DNA of 17,553 nt from Nitrosomonadaceae bacterium (GTDB lineage: Bacteria > Pseudomonadota > Gammaproteobacteria > Burkholderiales > Usitatibacteraceae), in NCBI GenBank assembly GCA_021300055.1, contig JAJTHU010000206.1, forward strand, positions 1-17,553. Reading direction: 5' to 3'. Both the position numbers and the translations under genes were made by a program. The stretch's first letter is position 1; every line of letters starts with the position of its first letter. Below the pieces are notes generated by a model. It was not told the origin of the DNA and ran no database searches. It worked only from the letters and a program-made list of their open reading frames with translations. This document shows positions 1 to 7,100 of this stretch, one piece after another.

Positions 1-372
1 CGATGCCACCGTAACGCGTGCCTTGAGCAAGATTTCTTCGCCGCGGCGAATTTCTTGGTGAAAAGTACAGCGTACCCGCCCCATATTCTCAACGGCGACG
101 GTGACCTCTAGGTTGTCATCGAGTCGCGCGGGCTTCAAAAAGTTCATCGTCATCTCGGTCACAACCCAAAGCATCCGATATTTTTTTTCGAGCTCTGTGT
201 TATTAAATCCGAGATATCGCAGCCACTCTGTGCGCGCACGCTCCAAAAAGCGCACGTACTGGCCGTGGTAGACCACGCCACCGGAATCCGTGTCTTCGTA
301 ATAGATGCGCAGCGGAAAAGAGAACGTGAAAAGCTGGGTTTGCTGCGCGTCGCGTAAAGAGAGCTTGGCCAT
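1..372 (-). CDS. ybgC: YbgC-type acyl-CoA thioesterase, partial (3' end outside window)
   Basis: This is a cytoplasmic hotdog-fold thioesterase of the tol-pal-associated YbgC/4-hydroxybenzoyl-CoA thioesterase family, which hydrolyses short acyl-CoAs and acts with phospholipid metabolism. The frame is open from an ATG at 372 to the window edge, giving 124 codons, close to the whole of a usual 130-140 residue protein. The family signature is plain: YYEDTDSGGVVYHGQYVRF, with the catalytic Asp at residue 29 and the conserved His at 36, followed by LERARTEW. It lies 88 bases downstream of ruvB on the same strand, and tolQRAB-pal would be expected just beyond position 1, as in many proteobacteria; that is inference because the sequence ends. 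No strong ribosome binding site precedes the ATG, but no better start exists in frame. A 10-base palindrome (CGCTCGAGCG, 450-459) sits in the gap to ruvB without a T tract. Confidence 0.93.
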   Translation of the reverse strand, partial: MAKLSLRDAQQTQLFTFSFPLRIYYEDTDSGGVVYHGQYVRFLERARTEWLRYLGFNNTELEKKYRMLWVVTEMTMNFLKPARLDDNLEVTVAVENMGRVRCTFHQEIRRGEEILLKARVTVAS

Positions 373-460
373 GGCTAGGTTCGATCGTGCGCCATCACAA
401 AGCTTGGCTGCGCACTTAACGGAATTTGAGAGTAAGACATTGTCGGTCGCGCTCGAGCGT

Positions 461-1492
461 TTAAAACAATCCCGGCGCGCCACTTGGCGTAGGCATCACC
501 AGACCGAAATGTTGGTACGTCAATGTTGTGGCCATGCGGCCGCGCGGCGTGCGTTGCAAGTAGCCTTGCTGAATCAGGTAAGGCTCTAGGACGTCTTCAA
601 TCGTGTCGCGTTCCTCGCTGATGGCGGCAGCAAGGTTTTCCACACCAACTGGCCCGCCGCTGAATTTCTCGATGATGGAGAGCAGCAGTTTGCGGTCCAT
701 CATGTCGAGCCCGATTTTGTCGACATCGAGCATCTGGAGCGCCGCGTCGGCGACGTCTTTGGTCACCACACCACCCGACTTCACTTCCGCAAAGTCACGC
801 ACGCGCCGCAGCAAGCGATTTGCAATGCGCGGTGTGCCGCGCGAACGTAGCGCGATCTCGCGTGCCCCGTCATCCTCGATGGCGACGTTCATGAGCTTGG
901 CTGAGCGCGTCACGATGAGTTGTAACTCCTGCGGCGAGTAGAACTCGAGTCGAGAAACGATCCCGAAGCGGTCGCGCAGCGGATTGGTCAACATGCCTGC
1001 GCGTGTGGTCGCACCGACGAGCGTGAACGGCGGCAAATCGAGCTTGACGGAGCGCGCTGACGGGCCCTCACCGATCATGATGTCGATTTGGTAATCCTCG
1101 AGCGCGGGATAGAGAATCTCTTCGACGACTGGGTTGAGTCGATGAATTTCATCGATGAACAACACATCGTTAGGCTCAAGATTGGTGAGCATCGCCGCAA
1201 GATCACCCGCACGTTCGATGACGGGCCCTGATGTCTGCTTGAGGTTCACGCCCATCTCGCGCGCGATGATGTGCGCAAGCGTGGTCTTTCCCAAACCCGG
1301 TGGCCCAAACAACAGCGTGTGATCGAGCGGCTCTTTGCGTCCACGTGCCGCATCGATAAAGATGCTGAGCTGCTCGCGTATCTTCTCTTGCCCGACGTAC
1401 TCGTCGAGCAGCTTCGGCCGCAGTGCACGCTCCTGCGCCTCTTCGACAGTCGAGACCTTGTCAGCGGAAATGAGGCGGTCGGGTTCAAGCAT
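461..1492 (-). CDS. ruvB: Holliday junction branch migration ATPase RuvB
   Basis: RuvB is the hexameric AAA+ motor that, loaded by RuvA, drives branch migration of Holliday junctions before RuvC cleavage. The 343-residue length is normal. Visible motifs are Walker A GPPGLGKT (63-70), Walker B LFIDEIH (111-117), sensor 1 with LVGATTRAG (158-166), the arginine-finger region LRDRFG (about 172-177), and a C-terminal winged-helix region with the RTPRGR motif near residue 315. The N-terminus (MLEPDRLISA, then ERALRPKLLDEYVGQEKIREQL) matches the family, so the ATG at 1492 is chosen although the upstream bases (AAAATCCCTCT) show no clear ribosome binding site. It is separated from ruvA by a DUF4442 gene, which is unusual since ruvA and ruvB are commonly adjacent. 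The gap to that gene is 85 bases, long enough for a separate promoter, but I see no convincing one. Confidence 0.98.
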   Translation of the reverse strand: MLEPDRLISADKVSTVEEAQERALRPKLLDEYVGQEKIREQLSIFIDAARGRKEPLDHTLLFGPPGLGKTTLAHIIAREMGVNLKQTSGPVIERAGDLAAMLTNLEPNDVLFIDEIHRLNPVVEEILYPALEDYQIDIMIGEGPSARSVKLDLPPFTLVGATTRAGMLTNPLRDRFGIVSRLEFYSPQELQLIVTRSAKLMNVAIEDDGAREIALRSRGTPRIANRLLRRVRDFAEVKSGGVVTKDVADAALQMLDVDKIGLDMMDRKLLLSIIEKFSGGPVGVENLAAAISEERDTIEDVLEPYLIQQGYLQRTPRGRMATTLTYQHFGLVMPTPSGAPGLF

Positions 1493-1577
1493 AGAGGGAT
1501 TTTAGCCGTTGGCTGCCCCGTTGGTTGCCAAGTTCGTACCCATTTACGCGTTAATCGGTCTTGCCGAGCGCGTTGAA

Positions 1578-2066
1578 CTACTTTGCCGCCTTGCGGCGAA
1601 TGTAGATCGTTTTGCGCACCCGCGCGACGATTTTCCCCTGCGCATCGACAATATCGACTGGAAAGGTCGGCTCGAATTTATCGCCGCTCGCCGTCTGCGC
1701 CTTGATTTCGGCGATCGCAGCCTCGTCGAGGCGGAAATCCGCAAAAACCGTGGTGCGCCCGGGACTAACGAATTCGATCTGCGCTGACTTATCCCACACT
1801 AGGTAGTCGCGTCCCAAGATGTTCGACAACATCAGCATGTAGAACGGGTCAACCATGACAAACAGGCCACCCCCAAAGTGCGTGCCGACGTAGTTCTTGT
1901 TGCGCAAGCTGAGCTTCATACGCATGCGGATGTGCCGCCAGTCGTCGCTGATGCTGAGGATGTGGATGCGCATCCCCCAAAACGGCGGCCAAAGGTTCAT
2001 GAAGTGGCGAAACACTGTTGGCGACAACGAAAAGCGCGAGTAAAAACCTTGCTTGCTAGAGCTCAT
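1578..2066 (-). CDS. DUF4442 hotdog-fold thioesterase-like protein
   Basis: This is a 162-residue protein of the DUF4442 family (hotdog fold, related to PaaI/YiiD C-terminal thioesterases). The family core is visible: NLWPPFWG near residues 24-31, then SLRNKNYVGTHFGGGLFVMV (53-72) followed by DPFYMLML, which is the conserved region that in hotdog enzymes forms the central helix and active-site entrance. A likely role is acyl-CoA or acyl-thioester hydrolysis in the cytoplasm; the substrate cannot be read from sequence. There is no signal peptide or membrane segment. The C-terminus is basic (TIYIRRKAAK). It lies on the ruv strand between ruvA (upstream, 88 bases, with a long hairpin in the gap) and ruvB (85 bases downstream), so it is either a passenger of the ruv run or a separately transcribed gene. 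The start ATG at 2066 has no strong Shine-Dalgarno match, only GCGAATTC-like sequence upstream, but homologous sequence begins soon after it. Confidence 0.85.
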   Translation of the reverse strand: MSSSKQGFYSRFSLSPTVFRHFMNLWPPFWGMRIHILSISDDWRHIRMRMKLSLRNKNYVGTHFGGGLFVMVDPFYMLMLSNILGRDYLVWDKSAQIEFVSPGRTTVFADFRLDEAAIAEIKAQTASGDKFEPTFPVDIVDAQGKIVARVRKTIYIRRKAAK

Positions 2067-2085
2067 GCGAATACGAAAGTGACCG

Positions 2086-2130
2086 ATTGGCAGGCGTTTT
2101 CAGGCATTTTGCTTGAAAACGCCCGCCAAT
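2086..2130. repeat. Long inverted repeat (hairpin) between ruvA and the DUF4442 gene
   Basis: The arms 2086-2102 (ATTGGCAGGCGTTTTCA) and 2114-2130 (TGAAAACGCCCGCCAAT) pair over 17 positions with one mismatch around an 11-base loop. Neither strand has a T tract directly after the stem, so it is not a canonical intrinsic terminator. It could still be an RNA-processing or stabilising stem, an attenuator between ruvA and the downstream genes, or a copy of a dispersed repeat; the sequence alone does not decide. Confidence 0.7.
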
Positions 2131-2154
2131 CCTAGGGTTTGCTCAGGGGAGTGC

Positions 2155-2742
2155 TTACGCCTTAGAGAGTGACTTCAGCGCTTGTCGGATTCCATCCGAG
2201 ACCGTGACATCGGCTGGCAACGCTTTCACTGCGAGCAACGCCTCTTTCTCGCTGTATCCGAGACCGATGAGGGCATTTAGGACGTCTGCATTCGCTGATG
2301 GTTTCGCGGCATCTCCACCAACAGCGATGAAGCGCGGGTCCACCTTGAATTTATCCTTCAGCTCGAGCAGCAGACGTTCAGCAGTTTTCTTGCCAATGCC
2401 AGGGATCTTGGTGAGGCGACCAGTCTCTTGCAGCGTCACGGCCGCGGCGAGGTCATCAACGGAGAGTCCGGATAGCACCGCAAGCGCGACCTTGGGCCCC
2501 ACCCCACTCACCTTTAGCAGGGTGCGGAAGGCCGCACGCTCCGACTGACTGCCAAAACCATAAAGCAGCTGTGCGTCTTCACGCACCACCAGATGCGTAA
2601 ACAACGTTACTTTGTCGCCCGTGCGAGGCAGGTGATAGAAGGTCGACATCGGTACGTCGATTTCATAGCCGACACCGTTGGCGTCCACCAACACCTGTGG
2701 TGGATTCTTTTCGATCAAGATGCCTGCGATTCTGCCGATCAT
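2155..2742 (-). CDS. ruvA: Holliday junction-binding protein RuvA
   Basis: RuvA is the tetrameric junction-binding protein that holds four-way DNA in a square-planar form and recruits RuvB. The 195-residue length is typical. The N-terminal OB-fold domain begins MIGRIAGILIEK and carries the acidic pin VREDA (53-57) and YGFGSQSERA (61-70). Two helix-hairpin-helix motifs follow, KVSGVGPKVALAVL (77-90) and KIPGIGKKTAERLL (112-125). The C-terminal RuvB-contacting domain is at about 150-195 (ADVLNALIGLGYSEKEA). The frame is open 28 codons further upstream, to a possible start at 2826, but that extension lies inside ruvC and is unlike RuvA, so ATG 2742 is the start. It overlaps the ruvC stop as ATGA, indicating translational coupling. 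Confidence 0.98.
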   Translation of the reverse strand: MIGRIAGILIEKNPPQVLVDANGVGYEIDVPMSTFYHLPRTGDKVTLFTHLVVREDAQLLYGFGSQSERAAFRTLLKVSGVGPKVALAVLSGLSVDDLAAAVTLQETGRLTKIPGIGKKTAERLLLELKDKFKVDPRFIAVGGDAAKPSANADVLNALIGLGYSEKEALLAVKALPADVTVSDGIRQALKSLSKA

Positions 2743-3257
2743 TTCACGAGTCTCCCACCCTTCACACGATAGCCACGCGTTGTCACGCCACCGAGTTCGC
2801 CGCCGTGAGCATGGCAGATGGCGCACGCGAGCGCATCAGCTGCATCCGCGCTCGGATGGCCGGGAAGCGCCAACAATCGTTTCACCATCTCCTGCACCTG
2901 CTCTTTCTTAGCGTGACCATTGCCCACCACTGCTTGCTTGACCTGTAGCGCGGTGTACTCACTCACGGGCAAGTCATGCAGCACTGCGCCACAGATTGCC
3001 GCGCCACGCGCTTGCCCAAGCAACAGCGTCGACTGCGGATTAACGTTGACGAATACCTTTTCGACCGCGACTTGATTCGGCGCGTAGAGGCGAATTACCT
3101 CTTGCACCGAATTCAGTATGTTCTTGAGCCGTTCGGGAAGCTCACCATCCGGCGACTTGATGCAGCCACTCGCCACGTAAGTTAGCCCACGCGCCTGCTT
3201 TTCGATAACGCCGTAGCCGGTGACGCGTAAGCCGGGGTCGAGTCCGAGGATACGCAT
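2739..3257 (-). CDS. ruvC: Crossover junction endodeoxyribonuclease RuvC
   Basis: RuvC is the dimeric Mg2+-dependent resolvase that nicks Holliday junctions symmetrically. The 172-residue length is normal. The RNase H-fold catalytic acidic residues are all present: D7 in ILGLDPGLRVTGYG, E66 in VAVEKVF, and D138 and D141 in HPSADAADALACAICH. The last gene bases overlap the start of ruvA (ATGA), so the two are coupled. The YbjQ-family gene ends only 8 bases upstream, so ruvC is probably co-transcribed from the yebC side. Nothing is truncated or odd. Confidence 0.98.
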   Translation of the reverse strand: MRILGLDPGLRVTGYGVIEKQARGLTYVASGCIKSPDGELPERLKNILNSVQEVIRLYAPNQVAVEKVFVNVNPQSTLLLGQARGAAICGAVLHDLPVSEYTALQVKQAVVGNGHAKKEQVQEMVKRLLALPGHPSADAADALACAICHAHGGELGGVTTRGYRVKGGRLVK

Positions 3258-3265
3258 GCGCCGCG

Positions 3266-3580
3266 TCAGGCGTCTTCGTAAACAACGGCGGTGCCAGTCA
3301 CGGTGACCATCACCATGCCCTTGCCACCACCGTGCACGACGTAGTTCACGCTCGCCCCAATGATCGCGTTTGCACCGATATGCTGCGCACCCTGAATGGC
3401 GCCGCGAAGCGCGTTGTCGCGCGCGGGCGCCATGGCCTTGTGATATTGGTCAGCGAAACCAGACACCGGTTTATCCGATATCAAGCTGACTTCGGCGCTC
3501 GCCTCCCCCGTGACCAAACCGAGGTAGCGCGTGATGCGCTTGCCCTCAATGTTGTGGGTCGTGGTGAGAAGAACAGACAT
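3266..3580 (-). CDS. ybjQ: YbjQ/UPF0145 family protein
   Basis: This is a 104-residue protein matching the YbjQ/UPF0145 family, often labelled heavy-metal-binding domain protein, whose biochemical role is not established. Features are TTTHNIEGKRITRYLGLVTGEA at the start of the family pattern (5-26), a central helix with the MAPARDNALRGA segment, GANAIIGASVNY (73-84) and the closing strand MVMVTVTGTAVVY. It has no signal peptide and no cysteines, so the metal-binding label is weak here; family members assemble as ring-like pentamers or decamers. It sits 8 bases upstream of ruvC and 9 bases downstream of yebC, so it is almost certainly part of the same transcript. Its place inside a recombination operon is unusual enough to note but does not prove a DNA role. 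Confidence 0.88.
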   Translation of the reverse strand: MSVLLTTTHNIEGKRITRYLGLVTGEASAEVSLISDKPVSGFADQYHKAMAPARDNALRGAIQGAQHIGANAIIGASVNYVVHGGGKGMVMVTVTGTAVVYEDA

Positions 3581-3589
3581 GCGCGCGGA

Positions 3590-4321
3590 TTAGTCAGGCA
3601 AATTCAACGACGCAGAGGTATAAACCTCTTGCGTGTCGTCGAGCGCTTCGAGCGCATCGATGAGCTTTTGCATTTTCACGGCATCATCGCCGGCGAGTTC
3701 GGTTTCGTTCGTCGCCTTCATAGTGACCTCACCAAACTCAGCCTTGAAGCCCGCCTTTTCAAGCGCGGCTTTCACCGCCGAAAACTCGTACGGACCCGTC
3801 ACGACTTCAAAAGATCCATCGTCGTTACTGACGATATCTTCCGCGCCCGCTTCAAGCGCGGCCTCCATGAGTTTTTCCTCATTGGTGCCCGGCGCAAACA
3901 GCATGGTGCCGCAATGCTTGAACAAAAACGCGACCGAGCCTTCCGTGCCCATATTGCCGCCGTGCTTGGAAAACGCGTGGCGCACTTCAGCGACGGTTCG
4001 TACGCGGTTGTCCGTCATGCAGTCAACGATGATGGCCGCACCACCAATGCCGTATCCCTCGTAACGAATCTCTTCGTAGTTCACGCCCTCGAGATCACCA
4101 GAGCCACGCTTAATCGCGCGCTCGACGGTGTCCTTCGGCATGTTGTTGTCGAAGGCTTTATCCATCGCCAAACGTAGCCGAGGGTTGCTTCCAGGGTCCG
4201 CGCCGCCCATTCGCGATGCGACGGTAATTTCCTTAATCAGGCGCGTGAAGATCTTGCCGCGCTTGGCGTCTTGGCGACCTTTGCGGTGTTGGATATTTGC
4301 CCACTTACTATGTCCTGCCAT
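3590..4321 (-). CDS. yebC: YebC/PmpR (TACO1) family protein
   Basis: This 243-residue protein of the YebC/TACO1 family starts with the diagnostic MAGHSKWANIQHRKGRQDA. The family was long annotated as a transcriptional regulator (PmpR), and more recent work assigns members a role on ribosomes, relieving stalling at difficult motifs such as proline runs. Visible family features are the basic N-terminus to KIFTRLIKEIT (about 25-35), GGADPGSNPRLR (about 39-50), YEGYGIGGAAIIVDCMTDN in the middle, and the acidic C-terminal domain. It is the first gene of the minus-strand run, with an AGAGAGAAG ribosome binding site about five bases before the ATG. Genome context beside ruvC-ruvA-ruvB is common across bacteria. 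A leader with inverted repeats lies upstream (see the 4322-4643 entry). Confidence 0.96.
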   Translation of the reverse strand: MAGHSKWANIQHRKGRQDAKRGKIFTRLIKEITVASRMGGADPGSNPRLRLAMDKAFDNNMPKDTVERAIKRGSGDLEGVNYEEIRYEGYGIGGAAIIVDCMTDNRVRTVAEVRHAFSKHGGNMGTEGSVAFLFKHCGTMLFAPGTNEEKLMEAALEAGAEDIVSNDDGSFEVVTGPYEFSAVKAALEKAGFKAEFGEVTMKATNETELAGDDAVKMQKLIDALEALDDTQEVYTSASLNLPD

Positions 4322-4643
4322 ATTGCTTCTCTCTCAGTTTCAGTTACGCGTCTTCGCTTGCATACGCTTTGTTGCTGCTCGTCGCCGAACATCCTCATTG
4401 CGCAACGAGGCAATTCAGGTGTTCGCCTCGTCACGCGCCTCGCCTATTCCGCGCTCGGGACGCTTTGCGATGTTCGGCGGCCGGGATTGCGCGCATTTTT
4501 TGCCGATCGACCAACAGGGCCCGAGGATGAGAAATCGTGTTCGATTGAACTCTCAAACGCCTGCAATTTCAAAGTCGCAATGTTAACATTCACTCACCTA
4601 AACGCCCTTACAGGGCGTAAGGACAAGCCAAGGAACTTTCACC
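4322..4643. other. Divergent intergenic region between yebC and the HerA-like gene, with nested inverted repeats
   Basis: These 322 bases contain no credible gene. Towards yebC there is a perfect 11-base inverted repeat, CGCCGAACATC (4383-4393) with GATGTTCGGCG (4469-4479), about 60 bases before the yebC start. Inside it are an 18-base near-palindrome CCTCATTGCGCAACGAGG (4393-4410) and ACGAGGC (4405-4411) that can instead pair with GCCTCGT (4425-4431). Towards the HerA-like gene there is a short perfect hairpin, ACGCCCT-TAC-AGGGCGT (4602-4618), then the ribosome binding site AAGGAA (4630-4635), 8 bases before the ATG. Both promoters must lie here; the nearest match to a -35 box on the plus strand is TTGAAC (4545-4550) but it has no good -10 partner, so I do not call either promoter. 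Confidence 0.6.
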
Positions 4644-6134
4644 ATGCCGGAACCGATGCTCATCGCCAAAACCAGCGATTCCACGCACGCTGACTTGGTC
4701 ATTTTGCCGAACATGGCAAACCGCCACGGCCTGATCGCTGGGGCGACGGGGACGGGCAAGACGGTGACCTTGCAGGTTCTGGCAGAGCACTTTTCCAATA
4801 TCGGAGTGCCGGTCTTTATGGCCGACGTGAAGGGTGACCTCACGGGCATTTCTCAGCCAGGCAAGCCACACCCGAAGGTTGACGAACGCCGCGCCCTCCT
4901 CGGCCTGCCGTTCACACCAGCCGCGTGCCCAACTACCGTTTGGGATGTATTCGGCGAGCAGGGGCACCCCGTGCGCGCGACCGGGTCTGAGATGGGGCCG
5001 CTGCTGCTCTCGCGCATCTTCAACCTCAACGATACCCAAGAGGGTGTGCTGTCTTTGGTGTTCAAGATCGCTGACGACAACCAGCTGTTGCTGCTTGACT
5101 TGAAAGATTTGCGCGCGGTGCTATCGTACGTCGGCGAAAACGCCAGCCAGTTCACAACGGACTACGGCAACATCTCCCCCGCCTCGATTGGCGCGATCCA
5201 GCGTGGCTTGCTCACGCTTGAGCAACAAGGCGGCGACCGATTCTTCGGCGAGCCTGCACTCTCGCTCGATGACCTCATGCAGACCAGTGATGGCAAGGGC
5301 GTCATCAACATTCTCGCCGCCGACAAGTTGCTCTCGAGCCCGCGCCTGTACTCGACATTCTTGTTGTGGATGCTGTCTGAGCTATTCGAGAACCTTCCTG
5401 AAGTCGGCGACCGCGATAAACCGAAGCTGGTTTTCTTTTTCGACGAAGCGCATCTGCTGTTCAACGAGGCGCCTAAGGAACTGCTCGAGAAGATCGAGCA
5501 AGTCGTGCGCTTGGTTCGATCCAAAGGCGTCGGTGTTTACTTCGTGACGCAAAACCCGCTCGACATTCCCGATACTGTCCTCGGCCAACTCGGCAATCGC
5601 GTCCAACACGCGCTGCGCGCGTTTACGCCGCGCGACCAAAAAGCCGTGAAGGCTGCTGCAGAAACGTTTCGCGAAAATCCGAAGCTCAAGGTCGAAGATG
5701 TCATCACCGAGCTCGGTGTGGGTGAGGCATTAGTGTCCTTTCTGGACGAGAAAGGGCGGCCGACGATTGTCGAACGCGCCTACATTTGTCCGCCGCAGTC
5801 ACAAATTGGTCCGATCAGCCCCGAGCAACGACAAGCGCTGTTGCAGAGCTCGCTCGTTGCGGGCGTGTACGAAAAGACGGTCGATCGCGAGTCAGCTTTT
5901 GAGAAATTGCGCGGCCGTCAAGGCGATGCCAGCCGCAACACCACGTCAATCGACGCCGCATCGAGCGGCGGGCTTGGGGTCCTGCTAGGCCAACTTGGCG
6001 GTCTTGGCGGCGGCGGTAAGTCCAGCCGCGAAGGTGTCGTCGAGGCCGCTGTAAAGTCAGCCGCGCGCGCCATGGCATCGGAAGCGGGACGACGCATCAT
6101 CCGCGGTGTATTGGGTTCGATCTTGAAGCGCTAG
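4644..6134 (+). CDS. HerA-like P-loop ATPase, DUF853/YjgR family
   Basis: This is a 496-residue ATPase of the DUF853 family (E. coli YjgR type), within the HerA/FtsK superfamily of DNA- or protein-translocating motors. Walker A is GATGTGKT (33-40), preceded by NMANRHGLIAG as usual for the family; Walker B is KLVFFFDEAH (261-270). VYFVTQNPLDIPD (298-310) is the sensor-like segment, and R330 in AFTPRDQ is a candidate arginine finger. The C-terminus carries a Gly-rich stretch (about 444-460) and ends in a basic helix. No signal peptide or membrane helix is seen, so it is probably cytoplasmic. No role is established for the family. An AAGGAA ribosome binding site supports the ATG. slmA follows after 27 bases on the same strand, so the two are probably co-transcribed. 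Confidence 0.93.
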   Translation: MPEPMLIAKTSDSTHADLVILPNMANRHGLIAGATGTGKTVTLQVLAEHFSNIGVPVFMADVKGDLTGISQPGKPHPKVDERRALLGLPFTPAACPTTVWDVFGEQGHPVRATGSEMGPLLLSRIFNLNDTQEGVLSLVFKIADDNQLLLLDLKDLRAVLSYVGENASQFTTDYGNISPASIGAIQRGLLTLEQQGGDRFFGEPALSLDDLMQTSDGKGVINILAADKLLSSPRLYSTFLLWMLSELFENLPEVGDRDKPKLVFFFDEAHLLFNEAPKELLEKIEQVVRLVRSKGVGVYFVTQNPLDIPDTVLGQLGNRVQHALRAFTPRDQKAVKAAAETFRENPKLKVEDVITELGVGEALVSFLDEKGRPTIVERAYICPPQSQIGPISPEQRQALLQSSLVAGVYEKTVDRESAFEKLRGRQGDASRNTTSIDAASSGGLGVLLGQLGGLGGGGKSSREGVVEAAVKSAARAMASEAGRRIIRGVLGSILKR

Positions 6135-6161
6135 CGCACCTTAACAGGGAGACATCAAGCC

Positions 6162-6740
6162 ATGCCAAAACCAGAACCAGGGGAACGTCGACGCGCGATT
6201 CTGCACTCGCTAGCCGAAATGCTTGAAGCCCCCAAGGGCGAAAAGATCACCACGGCGTTGCTCGCCAAGAAACTCGATGTTTCAGAGGCGGCGCTGTATC
6301 GCCACTTTGCGTCGAAGGCTCAGATGTTTGAGGGTCTGATCGAGTTCATCGAAGAGACAGTGTTTTCTCTGGTCAACAAGATTCAGTCCGAGGAAGCTGA
6401 TGGCCTGAAGCAAGTCGAAGCCATCGTTGCGATGCTTCTCAACTTCGCCCAGAAAAACATCGGCATGACGCGCGTGCTCATCGGTGACGCGCTCGTCAAC
6501 GAGGACGATCGACTGCACGTGCGCATGGCGCAGTTGCACGATCGACTTGAGGCGTCGCTGCGTCAAGGCGCAAGGCTCGCCGCCGCTAATGGGCAACTCC
6601 ACGCCAGTCTCGACCCAAATGCCTACGCGAACGCAGTAATGGCTTTTGTGGTGGGTCGCTGGCATCAGTTCGCCAAATCTGGATTCAAGCGCACGCCGAC
6701 AGAAATGTGGTCGGCACAGTGGCCGGTCTTTGCAGGCTAG
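6162..6740 (+). CDS. slmA: Nucleoid occlusion factor SlmA (TetR family)
   Basis: SlmA binds specific chromosomal sites and, when DNA-bound, antagonises FtsZ polymerisation so that division septa do not form over the nucleoid. The protein is 192 residues against about 198 in E. coli. The TetR-type helix-turn-helix is clear (about 28-50): ITTALLAKKLDVSEAALYRHF, followed by SKAQMFEGLIEFIEE (51-65), which is closely the SlmA pattern and not that of a typical efflux repressor. The C-terminal ligand-like domain ends with FKRTPTEMWSAQWPVFAG, the Trp-Pro ending seen in SlmA proteins. A ribosome binding site, AGGGAGA, lies upstream of the ATG. It follows the HerA-like ATPase and is 9 bases before the NTF2-like gene, so it is mid-operon. 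Unlike E. coli, it is not beside the pyrE/dut genes. Confidence 0.92.
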   Translation: MPKPEPGERRRAILHSLAEMLEAPKGEKITTALLAKKLDVSEAALYRHFASKAQMFEGLIEFIEETVFSLVNKIQSEEADGLKQVEAIVAMLLNFAQKNIGMTRVLIGDALVNEDDRLHVRMAQLHDRLEASLRQGARLAAANGQLHASLDPNAYANAVMAFVVGRWHQFAKSGFKRTPTEMWSAQWPVFAG

Positions 6741-6749
6741 TCGCACAAG

Positions 6750-7100
6750 ATGTTCGACGCTCCGCAGGCGCAACTCGATGCTTATAACGCCCGCGATATC
6801 GAGGCGTTCATGCGCTGTTACACCGACGACTGTGTCGCCGAGGATGGCACCGGTCAGGTGATGTTTCGCGGCGCTGAGGCGATGCGCCAGCGCTATACGC
6901 GCCTCTTCCAAGACTCACCCAATCTTCACTGCCGATTGGTCTCTCGTGTCAGACTGGGTCAGTACGTTTTCGATGAAGAAGAAATCACTGGACGCGTATC
7001 GCCAGACGGTGCGCCGCCACTGCGTCGTGCGATGGTGGTCTATCGCCTTCAACAATCTGGCGGTGGACTGATCGAGCACATCCGCTTTTACCGCGAGTGA
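6750..7100 (+). CDS. NTF2-like (SnoaL-type) small protein
   Basis: This 116-residue protein has the pattern of the nuclear transport factor 2-like / SnoaL / steroid delta-isomerase superfamily: QLDAYNARDIEAFMRCYTDD near the start (8-27), then a G-T-G turn, FRGAEAMRQRYTRLFQDSP (35-53), and a C-terminal strand ending IEHIRFYRE. These proteins form a conical alpha+beta barrel that may bind or isomerise a small hydrophobic molecule, or act only as a scaffold. The substrate cannot be told. It has no signal peptide. It begins 9 bases after slmA, with a weak ribosome binding site, and its TGA stop shares a base with the ATG of the following acetyltransferase gene (TGATG), so the two are translationally coupled and could act on a shared metabolite, which is inference only. 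Confidence 0.85.
   Translation: MFDAPQAQLDAYNARDIEAFMRCYTDDCVAEDGTGQVMFRGAEAMRQRYTRLFQDSPNLHCRLVSRVRLGQYVFDEEEITGRVSPDGAPPLRRAMVVYRLQQSGGGLIEHIRFYRE

Noticed and set aside
450..459. CGCTCGAGCG palindrome after ruvB as a terminator
   Set aside because: The stem is only five pairs and there is no T tract on the minus strand in the direction of transcription.
2743..2826. Longer RuvA start at 2826 giving 28 extra residues
   Set aside because: The extension lies inside ruvC, has no resemblance to RuvA, and the internal ATG at 2742 gives the standard N-terminus and the ATGA overlap.
3332..4177. 281-codon open frame on the plus strand across yebC and the YbjQ-family gene
   Set aside because: It is antisense to two well-recognised genes, and its composition (Arg/His-rich) is typical of a shadow frame.
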